A DNA stretch of 64,000 nucleotides from NCBI GenBank assembly GCA_030374765.1, contig JARGXX010000002.1:1-64000 (forward strand), read 5' to 3'. This DNA comes from Agarophyton chilense (lineage: Eukaryota > Rhodophyta > Florideophyceae > Gracilariales > Gracilariaceae). The notes beneath the pieces are model-generated. The model was not told the DNA's origin. It worked only from the letters and a program-made list of their open reading frames with translations, and did no database searches. This document shows positions 53,602-63,199 of the stretch, piece after piece. Each line of letters opens with the position of its first letter. Position 1 is the stretch's first letter. A program made the position numbers and the translations under genes.

Positions 53602-55335
53602 ATGGAGCCTAGACAGAGAAAGGGGAAGAGAAAGGCTGTGGTCATTAGTGATGATGAACGCGAGTATGAACAGCCTTTAAAGCGGAAGAGGAAGAAGAGA
53701 AAGACGGTGGGCACATCTGCGGCTCAAATACCGGCTGACGTGGTGGATGTGTTCAAGAAGATGAGCAGGAAAGAGCTGAAGCGCTTCTTGAAGGAACATG
53801 TACTCAATGTTTTCTCATCGAGTGACGATGAACTGGATGATGATGGGGGGCAGGGTGCATTTGTAGGGGACGAAGAGGAGGAAGGTATGCAAATGCGTGG
53901 CTTCGAAGACAATAATCCGGAGGGTGTTTCGAAGGGGCTGAGGAGGGCGGGACCGTATGCGGGGGGGTCGGGTATGTCGTGGGTGTACTTGGTGAATGCA
54001 CTTCCGAGCGGGTGGCCGGCGGGTGAAAATGGAGTGAAGCATCAGCACCTCTGGATGCAGATGATTTACCTACGGAACAAGCACAGGGCGGAGTGCTTGA
54101 GGGTAGAAGACTTGAAAAGTGTGCACCATGCGGTTTATTGGCGTGCTGCTCATAACAGGCACAAGGAACTGGGTTCCACGAAAGAACCGGTTCTTGGGGT
54201 GATTCTACCGACGAAGGACCACCCTGTGAATGAAGAGCAGGCGATATGGATGGCAGCAATGGAGAGGGATGACTTGGCCCGCGAGTACTTCGCGACTAAG
54301 AGAAGTGAGCTGATGGAGAAAGGATTTTGTGTGCTGGAAGAGTTTGCCACGGACGAGGGGATGGCGGATGAGGCGAAGAAGAGGGGGGTAAACTTCGATG
54401 GGGATGTGACTGGGACTTTGCTAGAGTTCTTCCAGACGGATTTCTTGAACCAACCGGACTTGACGATTGAAGGGAATAGAAAGAAATGGGACCCTATAAT
54501 CAACGCTGGTGAGGAGAGAGACGCTGGAGATAGAATGAAGGGAGTTGGGCGGTACATTACGACGAAGGTGGGGATTGTGGATTCTGTGGAGGGGGACGAG
54601 AACAACATTTTAATGGTGAGGAAAAGGGCATTGTTGGATGCGAGGTTTGGACAGATTGCGGCCGCTCTTCGGTTGTGCAACAACCGGTCGGGGAAGAAGA
54701 GGATGTATGCCCCTGAAACAGGGGGGCGAGTGCTGTGTACGGCGGAGGGCTGTCCAAGGCAGGTGTTACATACGGACTTTCGAGGACTGACCGATGCCGA
54801 GAAGAACGTCGGAGAGGTTCCAGGGTTCTTCATGATGGCGTCGGGAGCGAGTTCGTTTATGCTTTGGGTTTGTGAGAGGTCACATAACATGTACGTGCCC
54901 GACGACAGGAGCTTGAAGCGACTGTCTCGGACGATGGTAGTGAGGAAGTTCAGGATTCCGCCGTACTCCATTTTTATTGGAAGAGGAGATGTGTTTCATG
55001 CTGGAGCTGGATACGAGGATGCATTGGTTAAGGAAGTTTGCATGAGGTATCACATGTACTTAATACCGGATGGGTACAAGCTACCGGACGCAGTGCATAG
55101 GCAACCAGCATTTCGGCCTAAGTTCGAAGAGGATGATTCCAACAAGGGTGATGATGAAGACGTCCAGGTAGATGAGGATGAGGAGTTGGATGAAGATTAT
55201 AAAATGGAAGTTGTTGAAAGTGGGGAAGAGGAGTATGAAGAAGAGGATGATGAACCTGGGATGGGTCTCAACTCGGCTAACACAGATGGAGACTATGAAG
55301 ACGGCGGTATGATAATGGATGACGACGACGACTAG
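53602..55335 (+). CDS. 2-oxoglutarate/Fe(II)-dependent dioxygenase
   Basis: 577 aa from the first ATG. The frame is open from 53413 with no ATG, directly after the ParB-like stop and in the same frame. N-terminus: nuclear-localisation-like basic cluster (KRKRKKRK). The middle is helical with many Trp/His. Double-stranded beta-helix core: H390-x-D392 (VLHTDFRGL), FFMMASGASSFMLWVC, distal H466 (GDVFHAGAGYED) and R482 (CMRYHMYL) for 2-oxoglutarate. The full H-x-D...H...R set is present, so catalysis is plausible. The C-terminus is a long Asp/Glu-rich tail. Substrate unknown; in this company, oxidation of methylated DNA bases or histone/protein side chains is an attractive inference. It lacks clear TET/JBP-specific signatures that I can name. 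AATAAA follows the stop. Confidence 0.78.
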   Translation: MEPRQRKGKRKAVVISDDEREYEQPLKRKRKKRKTVGTSAAQIPADVVDVFKKMSRKELKRFLKEHVLNVFSSSDDELDDDGGQGAFVGDEEEEGMQMRGFEDNNPEGVSKGLRRAGPYAGGSGMSWVYLVNALPSGWPAGENGVKHQHLWMQMIYLRNKHRAECLRVEDLKSVHHAVYWRAAHNRHKELGSTKEPVLGVILPTKDHPVNEEQAIWMAAMERDDLAREYFATKRSELMEKGFCVLEEFATDEGMADEAKKRGVNFDGDVTGTLLEFFQTDFLNQPDLTIEGNRKKWDPIINAGEERDAGDRMKGVGRYITTKVGIVDSVEGDENNILMVRKRALLDARFGQIAAALRLCNNRSGKKRMYAPETGGRVLCTAEGCPRQVLHTDFRGLTDAEKNVGEVPGFFMMASGASSFMLWVCERSHNMYVPDDRSLKRLSRTMVVRKFRIPPYSIFIGRGDVFHAGAGYEDALVKEVCMRYHMYLIPDGYKLPDAVHRQPAFRPKFEEDDSNKGDDEDVQVDEDEELDEDYKMEVVESGEEEYEEEDDEPGMGLNSANTDGDYEDGGMIMDDDDD

Positions 55336-55358
55336 ATAGTATCTGTTACCTATTGAAC

Positions 55359-55364
55359 AATAAA
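55359..55364 (+). terminator. Polyadenylation signal of the dioxygenase gene
   Basis: AATAAA 24 bases after the stop codon. Confidence 0.5.
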
Positions 55365-55416
55365 GAGTACAATTTGAGGTAATATGTGGAGTAGTCCCCT
55401 TTTCTTGTAATAGTGA

Positions 55417-56245
55417 TCAGTCGTCTTTCAGTAGAAACTCCTGAACAACTGGATTGAAACGCGTGAGAGCAGCACTTGCTTTCACTTTCTCATAGTGAAT
55501 GACAACTGTCGAAGATATCAAGATTACGACATCCACTGTGTTACCAAGCAGTATAGGAACACCAGGGCCCTCAATGCGAGAGGTGGAGAAGGCGGTTGAA
55601 GAGAGTGCAGCGAAAGTGCATGCCGACAGCCTCATACCGAGTAGTTGGAAGGTTACAACCGGACTGGATATGAATAAAGCCTGTTGAAAAGAGTGGGAGA
55701 GGGCGCCAAGCACGAGGTTCATAAAAGAGGTTCTCCGTGGTTCCGGGGTCATTGTGAACTTTGTGTTAAGATAGGACTCTGGAAAGAAGGATATAGAAAC
55801 AAGCTGGAGAAGATATGCCAAAGCGCCAACTGCGGCCCCTCCTGTGGAGAAGGCGATACAATTTGTCTTCACGTCTGATGAAAGCGTACCGCTGACTGGA
55901 ATGAAGCGGTGAACGAGGAAAAGTATGGCGTTGAGGGGGATGAGTAGAGTAAGGAGTAGAGCCCCGAATTCCAGAAAGGCTCGTTTCTTCCAGGTATATC
56001 GCTGGTTTGGATTGAACGGCGTAGTTTGTAGAGACCCGTATAACGCGTTTATACATTGTACGCCTCCTTCGATTATGAGAATGTGTAGCAGGCTTTGGAT
56101 AGGACACCTCAATAGCGTTATGAGAATGAACCGAAGGAGAGAGTTGAATCTGAATGGAAGCGTATATTGCAGAGCTGGGTCTATAACTCCGAAGAGTGTA
56201 GTTAGTGTGATTGTGAACGTTAAGGTCGATGTGAAGAGTGTTTGC
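55417..56245 (-). CDS. Polytopic membrane protein, 5' end unresolved
   Basis: The frame is open from 56245 to the stop at 55417 (about 275 codons) with no ATG in the first ~110 codons. Translation from the open part starts QTLFTSTLT... and contains about six hydrophobic segments: around LLRFILITLL, FGALLLTLLIPLNAILFLVH, STGGAAVGALAYLLQLVSI, LVLGALSHSFQQALFI, a stretch near LLGMRLSACTFAAL, and GNTVDVVILISSTVVIHY. No family recognised. The 13 bp just upstream (GATGTTCAGTTAG) would serve as a splice acceptor with TTTACTAAG as branch site, so it may be the second exon of the ORF at 56258-56602. Otherwise it starts at a non-ATG codon or is a remnant. Confidence 0.5.
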
Positions 56246-56257
56246 TAACTGAACATC

Positions 56258-56602
56258 TTAGTAAAGGCGTTCCGGTTTGCTAGTCTTCCTTGTACGCTGC
56301 ACATAGGTAACGATATGATACCGCTCTTTGAACAGTTGTTTCAGAGTATCTTGCTGCTGTAGGGAGTTGCGAGTGGGGAGCCTCCTGGTGGTCGTACAAA
56401 TGTCACGAATCTCGTCCATGAGCTCGTTGGTGATATGATTCTGGAACCCTCTGACTTCGACCACATTCTGGGTGGTTGGAAGTTTGATTTGAAGGACTTC
56501 GTCGATGGTGATAACCGTTCGTTGTGGAAGAATATCCACAGCTGCTGAGCATTGGACAGAAGAACCAGGGGGTAGGGAAAGACGTGCTTCGTAGCGCTGC
56601 AT
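56258..56602 (-). CDS. Small hypothetical ORF, possibly first exon of the membrane gene
   Basis: 114 aa from ATG 56602 (AAGCATGCAGCGC) to TAA 56258. The sequence is beta/helix mixed and polar (LPPGSSVQCSAAVDILPQRTVITIDEV...DEIRDICTTTRRLP). A phase-compatible donor (TAT|GTGCAG, weak) about 58 nt before the acceptor at 56246 would fuse it to the membrane protein. No family recognised. Confidence 0.35.
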   Translation of the reverse strand: MQRYEARLSLPPGSSVQCSAAVDILPQRTVITIDEVLQIKLPTTQNVVEVRGFQNHITNELMDEIRDICTTTRRLPTRNSLQQQDTLKQLFKERYHIVTYVQRTRKTSKPERLY

Positions 56603-57017
56603 GCTTGAGAAGGAGAGGAGAGTGTTGTGTAGAAAGGTATTTGTGAGGGACTGGATACAGTATGTTGAGCGCAATGAAGTAGGGTGGTCATCGGTGGATA
56701 TATATATGTAGTGATCAAAGTAGTTGTTAGGTTGTTGCCGTATCTCTGTCGCGGAGTATGAATAATTGTTATGAATGAAAACCTTTGATAGGCTGTAGGA
56801 GCGGTTATTGGGTACAGACTTAATTGCAAAGTTGGAAGATTTATGAAGAGTGGTTGTAGTGATGATTTGTGATGTACGAAGCAATTCTTAATATCGTTTC
56901 ATATATTCTGACGTGGTGTCGTGCGGATAGCAGTCTTTATCGAGGCAGCGAAGGAGATGGACATATGCTTTAGAAAGGAGGACTTGTTTTTATTGGAAGG
57001 GGTATATGAATGAAGTA

Positions 57018-57841
57018 CTACCCATTGAGGAGGACGTTCAAGAAGTTCGTATGGAAAGGGGCGGGGTCACGGTTTCCAATGGATTTTTGGGCGTTAGAAA
57101 CGTTGTAGAAGTAGACGTTCCGGAACTCAAAGTCTGAGAACGAGGTGGGGAACTGTGTAAGTGTTTTTCCGTGGGCCAGAAGTTTTTGGAGTGTTTCTGT
57201 TGTATTGTAGGCGATTCCTGTTTCGGATGTGACGATGGCGAGGAGCTCTTTCATTATGGTTGAAACGACTGTGCGGTGTTGTACTGCAACTTCGTGCATT
57301 GTGATAAAGCCATAAGAGGAGCCGACGAGATTAAAAGCTGATATCCATACGAGTTTTTCGTAGTAAGCTTTAGAGAAGGAGGGCTGGTCGACGACATGAC
57401 AAGTGAGGCCTGCGGTACTGAGGCGATTGGCGAGTGCGGGAGCCCATTTGCCGGTGGCAGTTGTGAGACCATGGGGACTGAGGAGGGTGACACCGTCCTC
57501 GGGGGGTGCGTTAAGGGAGGGGACGGCGAGGAAGAGAACGGCTTTGGTGCCGTTTTGGAGCCCATAGGTTGAAAGAAGAGGAGAATGTTTCCGTTCTGAA
57601 GGAAGACCAGATCCTCTCTGCGGGAGGAAGGGCAGAATTGAATGACGGCTTCCAGTGAATGATTTCTACCGCAGAAGAAAATGGGGCCGTCGGGGATGTA
57701 TTGCGCGGAGATGAATTCTTGAGTTGAGAGAAAAGCATCTTGTGGGGTGCCGTTGTTGCGAAGCAAAGTGCCGATTCGGCCTCTGCCGACAATAACGGCT
57801 GGGTCGGAGGTGCAAGGGATGGCAGTGAGAGAGTCGGTCAT
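57018..57841 (-). pseudogene. Ketopantoate-reductase (ApbA/PanE)-like gene with a frameshift
   Basis: ATG at 57841. The N-terminal frame gives a Rossmann nucleotide-binding motif G-R-G-R-I-G (PAVIVGRGRIGTLLRNNG), then RREDLVFLQNGN. Near 57563-57566 the sensible frame changes by one base. The continuation reads AVLFLAVPSLNAP, DGVTLLSPHGLTTATGKW, LVWISAFNLVGSSYG, and then to FPTSFSDFEFRNVYFYN and the stop at 57018. Together this is the two-domain layout of ketopantoate-reductase-type NADP oxidoreductases, about 274 aa. A one-base deletion or a sequencing error explains the break. As cargo of a transposon it is a metabolic gene with no obvious role in mobility. Confidence 0.6.
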
Positions 57842-58452
57842 GTTGATTGCAAAAGGTGTTTGGAGTGCGGTGTGCTTGGAATTGAAGAAGTGGTGGGGGT
57901 GGCGAGTGTGGAGATGTGATTAAAAAGAGAAGGAGTATGGTTGTGGAGGAATGGGTGTTAGGGGTTTTTGGGAAGGAGGTTAGATTTATGATATTGAATG
58001 GTGTTTATTGTGTTAAAAGTGTAGGAGTGTGTGTTGTTATGGAAGTCATAACGGGAAAGAGGGCTTATGAGTAATCGGCGGTTTGTGTTACGAATGAGTG
58101 TGATTTATTATAAATGAGAAGGCTATGAAATTGGGAGTAGTGAGGGAGCGCTGAACATGATAGAAGGTGTAGGAATATGGATGGGAGTGTGTGAGTGAGC
58201 AATGAGTGGGGTGAAGGGCATCCGGAGCGTAGATGCAGGGGTGTACGAGGGTACTGAAATTGGGCGAGCGCGCGCGAAAAGCGGGTCAAAAAAAGGAGAT
58301 AAAAGGCCGGAGGTGGGCGAGAGGATTTTCGAGGGGGGGTGCTGTGTGGGAGGCTGCGGGTACTACTGGCCGCACTAAGGTGAGTGCGCTTGCGCTTGCG
58401 GTGGCTCTTGTCGATAGCTTTCGCGGGCGTTGGCGATGTCGAGCGGATCCCC
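57842..58452. other. No firm gene
   Basis: G-rich plus strand. A long minus-strand frame (58065-58940) is open mainly because of composition and lacks motifs. Confidence 0.4.
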
Positions 58453-58884
58453 ATGGGGCTGGAGATGGGGAAGCTGTGGAGGGCGAATGAGGAACTGAAG
58501 AGGCGTGTGAAGGTGTTGGAAGTGCACATGGAAGGGGTGGGGGAGATTTGGGGTGCGCGGAAGGTGTTGAAAGAGGTGGGAGAGGAGAGGGGGAGAGCGA
58601 AAGGGTCGCCGGTGACGCCAGGGAGACGCGGGGAGTCGGCTGGGATGAAGAAGGGGAGATAGGAATGGAAAGGGGGAGGAGTTGGAGAGAGTCGGCTGAA
58701 GAAGAGGAGGGTTGGTAAGGATGTGGAGAAGAAGGGTGGGAATGTGTGTGTAGTGGGGCAGCGGGGTGTGAGGAACTTGAGAAGTGGGGAGGTGGGCGAG
58801 GTTGAGAATGCGGTGGTGGACTTCTTCAACCTCAAATACCCTCCCGGTGGAACGCTGGGGCCTAGTAAGCAAAAGGGACAGTAA
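58453..58884 (+). pseudogene. Small coiled-coil ORF with in-frame TAG
   Basis: ATG at 58453, in-frame TAG at 58660-58662, and an open continuation in the same frame to TAA 58882-58884. The first half is coiled-coil-like (MGKLWRANEELKRRVKVLEVHM); the second half is basic then VVDFFNLKYPPGG. The overlapping minus-strand frame and the compositional bias make this a weak call. Confidence 0.25.
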
Positions 58885-59105
58885 TGAGGTAGAAGGTACT
58901 GACGACTGCCTTGGTGTGGATCTCCACCTAGAGCGGTCAAAAGTGACCAGTAAACTGCAAATGCAGATTAAACTTCATGAAGTGGTCAAAACACTAAGAT
59001 GCATGCAGTTCTTATTTCCAAATTTTTTTTTCAGGTGCCGAACTAGCGCAATCTGCAAAATCCTTAGATTTTTTGGCTTTTTATTTACAAAACTAGCTAT
59101 CTAGC

Positions 59106-59145
59106 ACACTTATCTAGCATTCCGAGAACACAGACGTAAGACCTA
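59106..59145 (-). repeat. Right terminal inverted repeat of the 18.5-kb element
   Basis: The reverse complement reads TAGGTCTTACGTCTGTGTTC and continues into TCGGAATGCTAG, matching 40661-40700. The minus-strand gag frame runs through it for 18 codons and then stops inside the element, as expected after an insertion. Confidence 0.78.
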
Positions 59146-60074
59146 TAGTCCAGGACCTTCCGATATAACGGACTCGTGCAAAGAAGGAGCTTGAGCCCCT
59201 TGTACTTGGGCTCTTTCTTCCTTAATATCCAAGAAGACTTGTTTCTATTTCTTGAATGGGAACTACGATGATCATCATAGCAAGCGTTGTAATTGGACAT
59301 ACCTGATGAATCAAAATCGTCAGAACTGGATTCCGCAGCCTCCGAATTTGACGAATTATCACTGGTTTCCGGTTTGTACTGTCTGTTCTTGCGTCTCTTT
59401 GATTTTGATTTCAATTTCTTCGAACGATCTTCCCTCAAAGTGGTTTCATCCTCCTCCATGACGACTGGGGTAGCAGCAGTCTGCTCATTTATCACCGCCT
59501 CCAGGCGTTCCAGACGAGGGTTAACTCGAGTGAGGACTTCCTCCACGTTAACGATCAGGCCCGTGAAAGCCTCAGGAGCGATACTGTGCCTTTCAATTAA
59601 TTGGTTGAAGTCTTCTCTCAATGTTTTCAAAAACAAGGACATTTGTTCCTTCTCTCCTCGACGTGTGGGTAGAACTTGCTCTTTACGAAGGTGCCCGATG
59701 TCTTTGGTAATGACCATCATTTAGGATCCTAATCCAATGATCTGCACACGGTAGGCGTGTGACTCAGATCGGAGACGAAGCACCTCAGCGGGTAAATCAT
59801 ATTCTTCAACAAAATTCGTGGTCTCTTAAGCACTAGGTTCATCAGTGGCCATAGGTGCATCCGTTGGAGGCGCGATCACCAATTCCACGGGTGCAGGGAC
59901 ATCCGAGGGATCTCGTCTATCAGTCCCAGAGCGAGAGCGATTCATTGCCTGTCGGTACAGTCGAGCTCTTGCTTCGGTAGATGAGGCGAGCCTCGGTCCT
60001 TGGCGTGAGTCAAACGGACTCGAGGCGCCAGTACTAAACTGGCTTTTAGTTTGCCGCATTCCGAAGAAATCCAA
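59146..60074 (-). pseudogene. gag, N-terminal part of the interrupted gag
   Basis: One frame from the ATG near 60059 with stops at about 59826 and 59721. It encodes an Arg/Pro-rich start (RQGPRLASSTEARARLYRQ), then a coiled-coil segment (MSLFLKTLREDFNQLIERH, LERLEAVINEQ) and an acidic/Lys-Arg low-complexity region ending at the right border of the DNA element. It lies directly downstream of the 5' LTR and primer site, and its continuation is at 40660-40184. Confidence 0.55.
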
Positions 60075-60118
60075 GATTTGGAGTGGAAGTAGTTATGGTT
60101 TTCAATAACAGTTTTTCT

Positions 60119-60132
60119 GAGTCGGGAGACCA
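60119..60132 (-). promoter_or_regulatory. Candidate primer-binding site
   Basis: The minus strand reads TGGTCTCCCGACTC two bases after the LTR end (AATACA-AG-TGG). The TGG start fits a tRNA 3' CCA. The tRNA species is not identified. Confidence 0.5.
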
Positions 60133-60134
60133 CT

Positions 60135-60742
60135 TGTATTCTTCTCTCTCACGGAGGAAGCAGACACCTGGGACAGCGCTAAGACCGCCAACTTGGTTGC
60201 TTGCGGCGAAAGTAAAAGAGAGTAATAGAGCAACACCACTAGCGAGCTAGAAGATGGGGGTTGTAAAAACCCACTCGCTAATGAGTGTGTTTGATAGACT
60301 ACGGTCGTTGTTGAATGGACAAAAACTTGTTGTAGCTTGTCCAGATCACCGGTGAGGGATTCTGAACAGGAAGCAAGTCAATTGTGAACCCGTTTTTGTC
60401 TCTTTTACTTTGGAGTTGGGGCTCACCTCTGTACCATATGTACTGGGCACAGAGGTGAGGGTAAAAAGTTAATGTCTAGATACAAAACTTGGTTAGCCAA
60501 TTAGTCCCTCTACAGTATAGGGTAATCGGCTTTAACGAGATTCTGTCTACTAAGGGTAGACTTTCCGTCCACGTTGTTCTCCACTACATATGCCGTTGCA
60601 AGCCAACTCGCACATGAAACATTCAACCTCCGCGGTACGTCGTTCATAACTCAATCCATGCCGTCACAGCCTTCTATGAGTATCATCGTAATTACATGAA
60701 AAAAAGGATGCATTAGGCTATCCAAATGCGTAGAATAGTACA
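60135..60742 (-). repeat. 5' LTR of the Ty3/gypsy element
   Basis: Minus-sense start TGTACTATTCTACGC at 60742 and end GAGAAGAATACA at 60135. Homologous to 31586-32170, 831-1418 and 27021-27608. Internal GCACAGAGGTGAG/CTCACCTCTGTAC inverted repeats are shared by all copies. Confidence 0.8.
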
Positions 60743-61381
60743 CCTTTCAATAGAAATCAGAGCTCTAGCGCAAAATTAGAGCTAAAGAATGATCCGGTTT
60801 TAGAATCTGCACACCTATAATCAGCGTCCAGCATTATATAGCCCTGAACGCCAAAATTAACTCAGAATCACTGTTCTCGAATTAAAAAACCCATCGCCGA
60901 GAGCAGCTCTTCCACTACTCACCTTAGTGCCAATCTCCACCACCTCAACGCTTGACATGACTTCTTACGCAACGCAAAGCCAAAGAAGTCATTTTTAGCC
61001 CGCCTTCGTTTCAGCCCAACCCGCTATCGGCCTCCTATCCTACTATTCGTTTGCATTTGTCACCCGATAGAGACAGTTTTTCACCACACCTCTGTCCGTC
61101 GCTCCCACCTCCTTTCTATGGCCTTCAATGAAACCCAACAATACCCTTATATCTGACTGCCGTCGATAACTCACCGTGACAATCCTGTCTGCTCCTATGA
61201 TGTTAAATCGCATGAGTTTCTCGTGGCGCTTCAGCCATGCGGTCTCCACTTGCTCCTGCAACAGCCGTTTCCGTTCTGGCTACTGGTGCTGCCATATCTA
61301 CAACCAATACTTTAGATTCCTAAACTGCGATCATGACGTTAGTGACTGCCACTCTGAGAGGACTTGGCAATTTTTGCAAAT
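60743..61381. other. No gene seen
   Basis: Unique flank beyond the retrotransposon. A 72-codon minus frame at 61043-61261 has no recognisable motif. Confidence 0.4.
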
Positions 61382-61609
61382 ATGCGCTCTCGTCAAGATG
61401 GCAATTCTTATCACCAGAAAGTGCCTGGGGACTCCAGGTGCTTGAAAGAAGACGAAATCCAAATAAGATTGCGCATCAAGCGTATTGTGATGGAGGTTGT
61501 GGAAGACGACGAAACTTCTGCAGACGACGACGAATTCATGAAAGCATTTAAAGAATTAGTATCGAACTTTAATAGTGATGATCAAGAAGAGCCAGACGAA
61601 GACCTGTAG
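61382..61609 (+). CDS. Small acidic ORF, 75 aa
   Basis: ATG at 61382, ending DDQEEPDEDL-stop. The N-terminal half is basic and helical (EIQIRLRIKRIVMEVVED), the C-terminal half acidic. It could be an exon or a transposon-associated fragment. No family recognised. Confidence 0.2.
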   Translation: MRSRQDGNSYHQKVPGDSRCLKEDEIQIRLRIKRIVMEVVEDDETSADDDEFMKAFKELVSNFNSDDQEEPDEDL

Positions 61610-63199
61610 CCCTCTAAGAAGTGTGTAAAATAGCATCTCGATTTGGGAAACACTCAAGACTGTCCAACAGGAAGCACCACGCTCGAAAATCCAGATAACG
61701 ACCATCCCACCTCTCCAACTTCATCGCAATTAGACCAAGCACAAGTCTCAAAAAGTAGTCCAAGGATTCAGATGTTATGCCTGCTCTACTTACTTTGATA
61801 AGGGCTTAACTCTGTAGCATTTTGTCGGTGGTTTTACAATGGTATTGTGGTGTGTCTTTTTCAAACTTATTCGTTTTTAACAGTAATTACCGCTTGTGCA
61901 TAGATCAAATTTCTCTTTCTGCGATATCAAGAAATCCCGCCGATCGTACTTTGCTCCTTGGGTTTTGGGTGACATGAAACAGTTGCTCTATTTTTTGTGT
62001 GCGGAGGAGGGAATCTTTATATTTTTACCAAAGGAAAACTGTTGAATCTACAAAGTGATGGCAGTGGAGTGACTTGTGTTGTACAAGGGTATGATAAGTA
62101 CATATTCGGAACCATACGAAAGCTTTGAATCGAAAAAATCAGGGGTATGGGGTCTTGAGAAGGCCTCTTTCTCTGGCACTATTGATGGAGCTCGAGACTC
62201 CGCTTTGGGACGGGTTCGTGGTGCAAGAACAGAAGCACATCGAAAAGGGCGGTTTAGGACATTTAACAACTCGGCCGACGGTAAAGTCTTGTTCGCTGGA
62301 GCCGCCTCTAAGAACTTCTGGGTCTATCATGTTTCGAAAGAGAGGAAGCCGCCACTATTCAACCCCAAATAGGTACCTTTACGGTCCACTAGAGAAGAGA
62401 GTCTCACAGTCAGGTGACATGCGATAAATACTGTGAAAATCGATGTGGAGCAGGCTGAGAATTAAGAGGACGCACAAATTGCTAACCAGCGGTCACTTTC
62501 TGGTCGCCTGTCTGAGCAAAAACGTCTTTCAATTATAATTTTGAAGGAGGAAATCATCCGCTTCGAGATGTATGCTAAGGGCCGTTTATAATCTGCGTGA
62601 CACATGGAAATATTTTGGTTTAGGGGGAATATGGAGATAAAGTTGCCAGTGAGCTCTTATTTGATCCTACAAATTTGGAAGTAAAAATGAAAGCATAAAA
62701 TGCAGCTGAAGAGGGTGATTACGTGACAGTTTTCGCACTGTTTTTAAAATTTAATGAGATATCCATATTGAACTATGTCGTCGAAAGGGTAGTTGTGGCC
62801 TTGATTCACGAGCTTGCCCAAGGCGTCTCAGGTTTATAGTTCACCTTGTTCTATTGCCCTTGAGGCGCTTAGATAGCACTCCTACCTACGTGTTCAACAT
62901 GCGATGGGAGATTTATTTCATTCTTGCGAATCGGAGCAGTGTGCATGGGAATGTTCCGAACCCATCAACTGTTAATACGACGCCCTGGATTGCTAGTTAG
63001 CTCGTGGTGCGTCGTCAGAGCTTCAGTCAAGAATGGAAGCCTGAAACGTACCCGAAAGATCTTAATGAGTTTATCTAGCTTAACAGAAGGAACGGACGCT
63101 CCAGATTGAACTGTTTCTGTATTTTCAGTAATACAAAGCGATGAAGTCTCCTTACATGTCCTGTACTTAGCCTTAATATCTTCATAAACGCTATACAGT
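61610..63199. other. No gene seen
   Basis: Overlapping short frames around 62076-62427 lack known motifs; the rest is stop-rich on both strands. Confidence 0.4.

Larger units (their letters stand above)
40661..59145. mobile_element. ~18.5-kb cargo-carrying DNA transposon with Plavaka/CACTA-like transposase
   Basis: Bounded by 40-bp inverted repeats (40661-40700 and 59106-59145; 35 of 40 positions match). These lie precisely where the minus-strand gag of the surrounding Ty3/gypsy element is interrupted on both sides. Interior gene order: transposase (+), 877-aa coiled-coil protein (-), DNA methyltransferase-SET (-), 564-bp palindrome, ParB-like (+), 2OG dioxygenase (+), membrane protein (-), small ORF (-), KPR-like (-), small coiled-coil ORF (+). 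Coding density is far higher than in the flanks. A TA dinucleotide sits at both borders and could be a 2-bp target duplication, but TAGG/CCTA could also be part of the repeat, leaving no duplication. Several cargo genes carry one disabling change each, so the copy may be immobile. Confidence 0.8.
31586..60742 (-). mobile_element. Decayed Ty3/gypsy chromodomain retrotransposon, interrupted by an 18.5-kb DNA element
   Basis: On the minus strand the parts occur in the order of a Ty3/gypsy chromovirus: 5' LTR (60135-60742), primer-binding site, gag N-part, insertion (40661-59145), gag core (40184-40660), protease (39031-39312), RT (37290-37690), RNase H (36549-36947), integrase (35644-36383), chromodomain (34196-34310), polypurine tract and 3' LTR (31586-32170). 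Without the insertion it would be about 10.7 kb. The two LTRs are clearly homologous but carry many mismatches and no obvious flanking duplication is left, so the copy is old. Numerous stops and frame changes break gag-pol. An alternative is that the two LTRs belong to different copies; the polypurine tract and primer site flanking them in the right orientation argue against that. Confidence 0.8.

Noticed and set aside
58065-58940. 291-codon minus-strand ORF
   Set aside because: Ser/Pro/Phe-rich translation of a G-rich plus strand without motifs; compositional artefact more likely than a gene.
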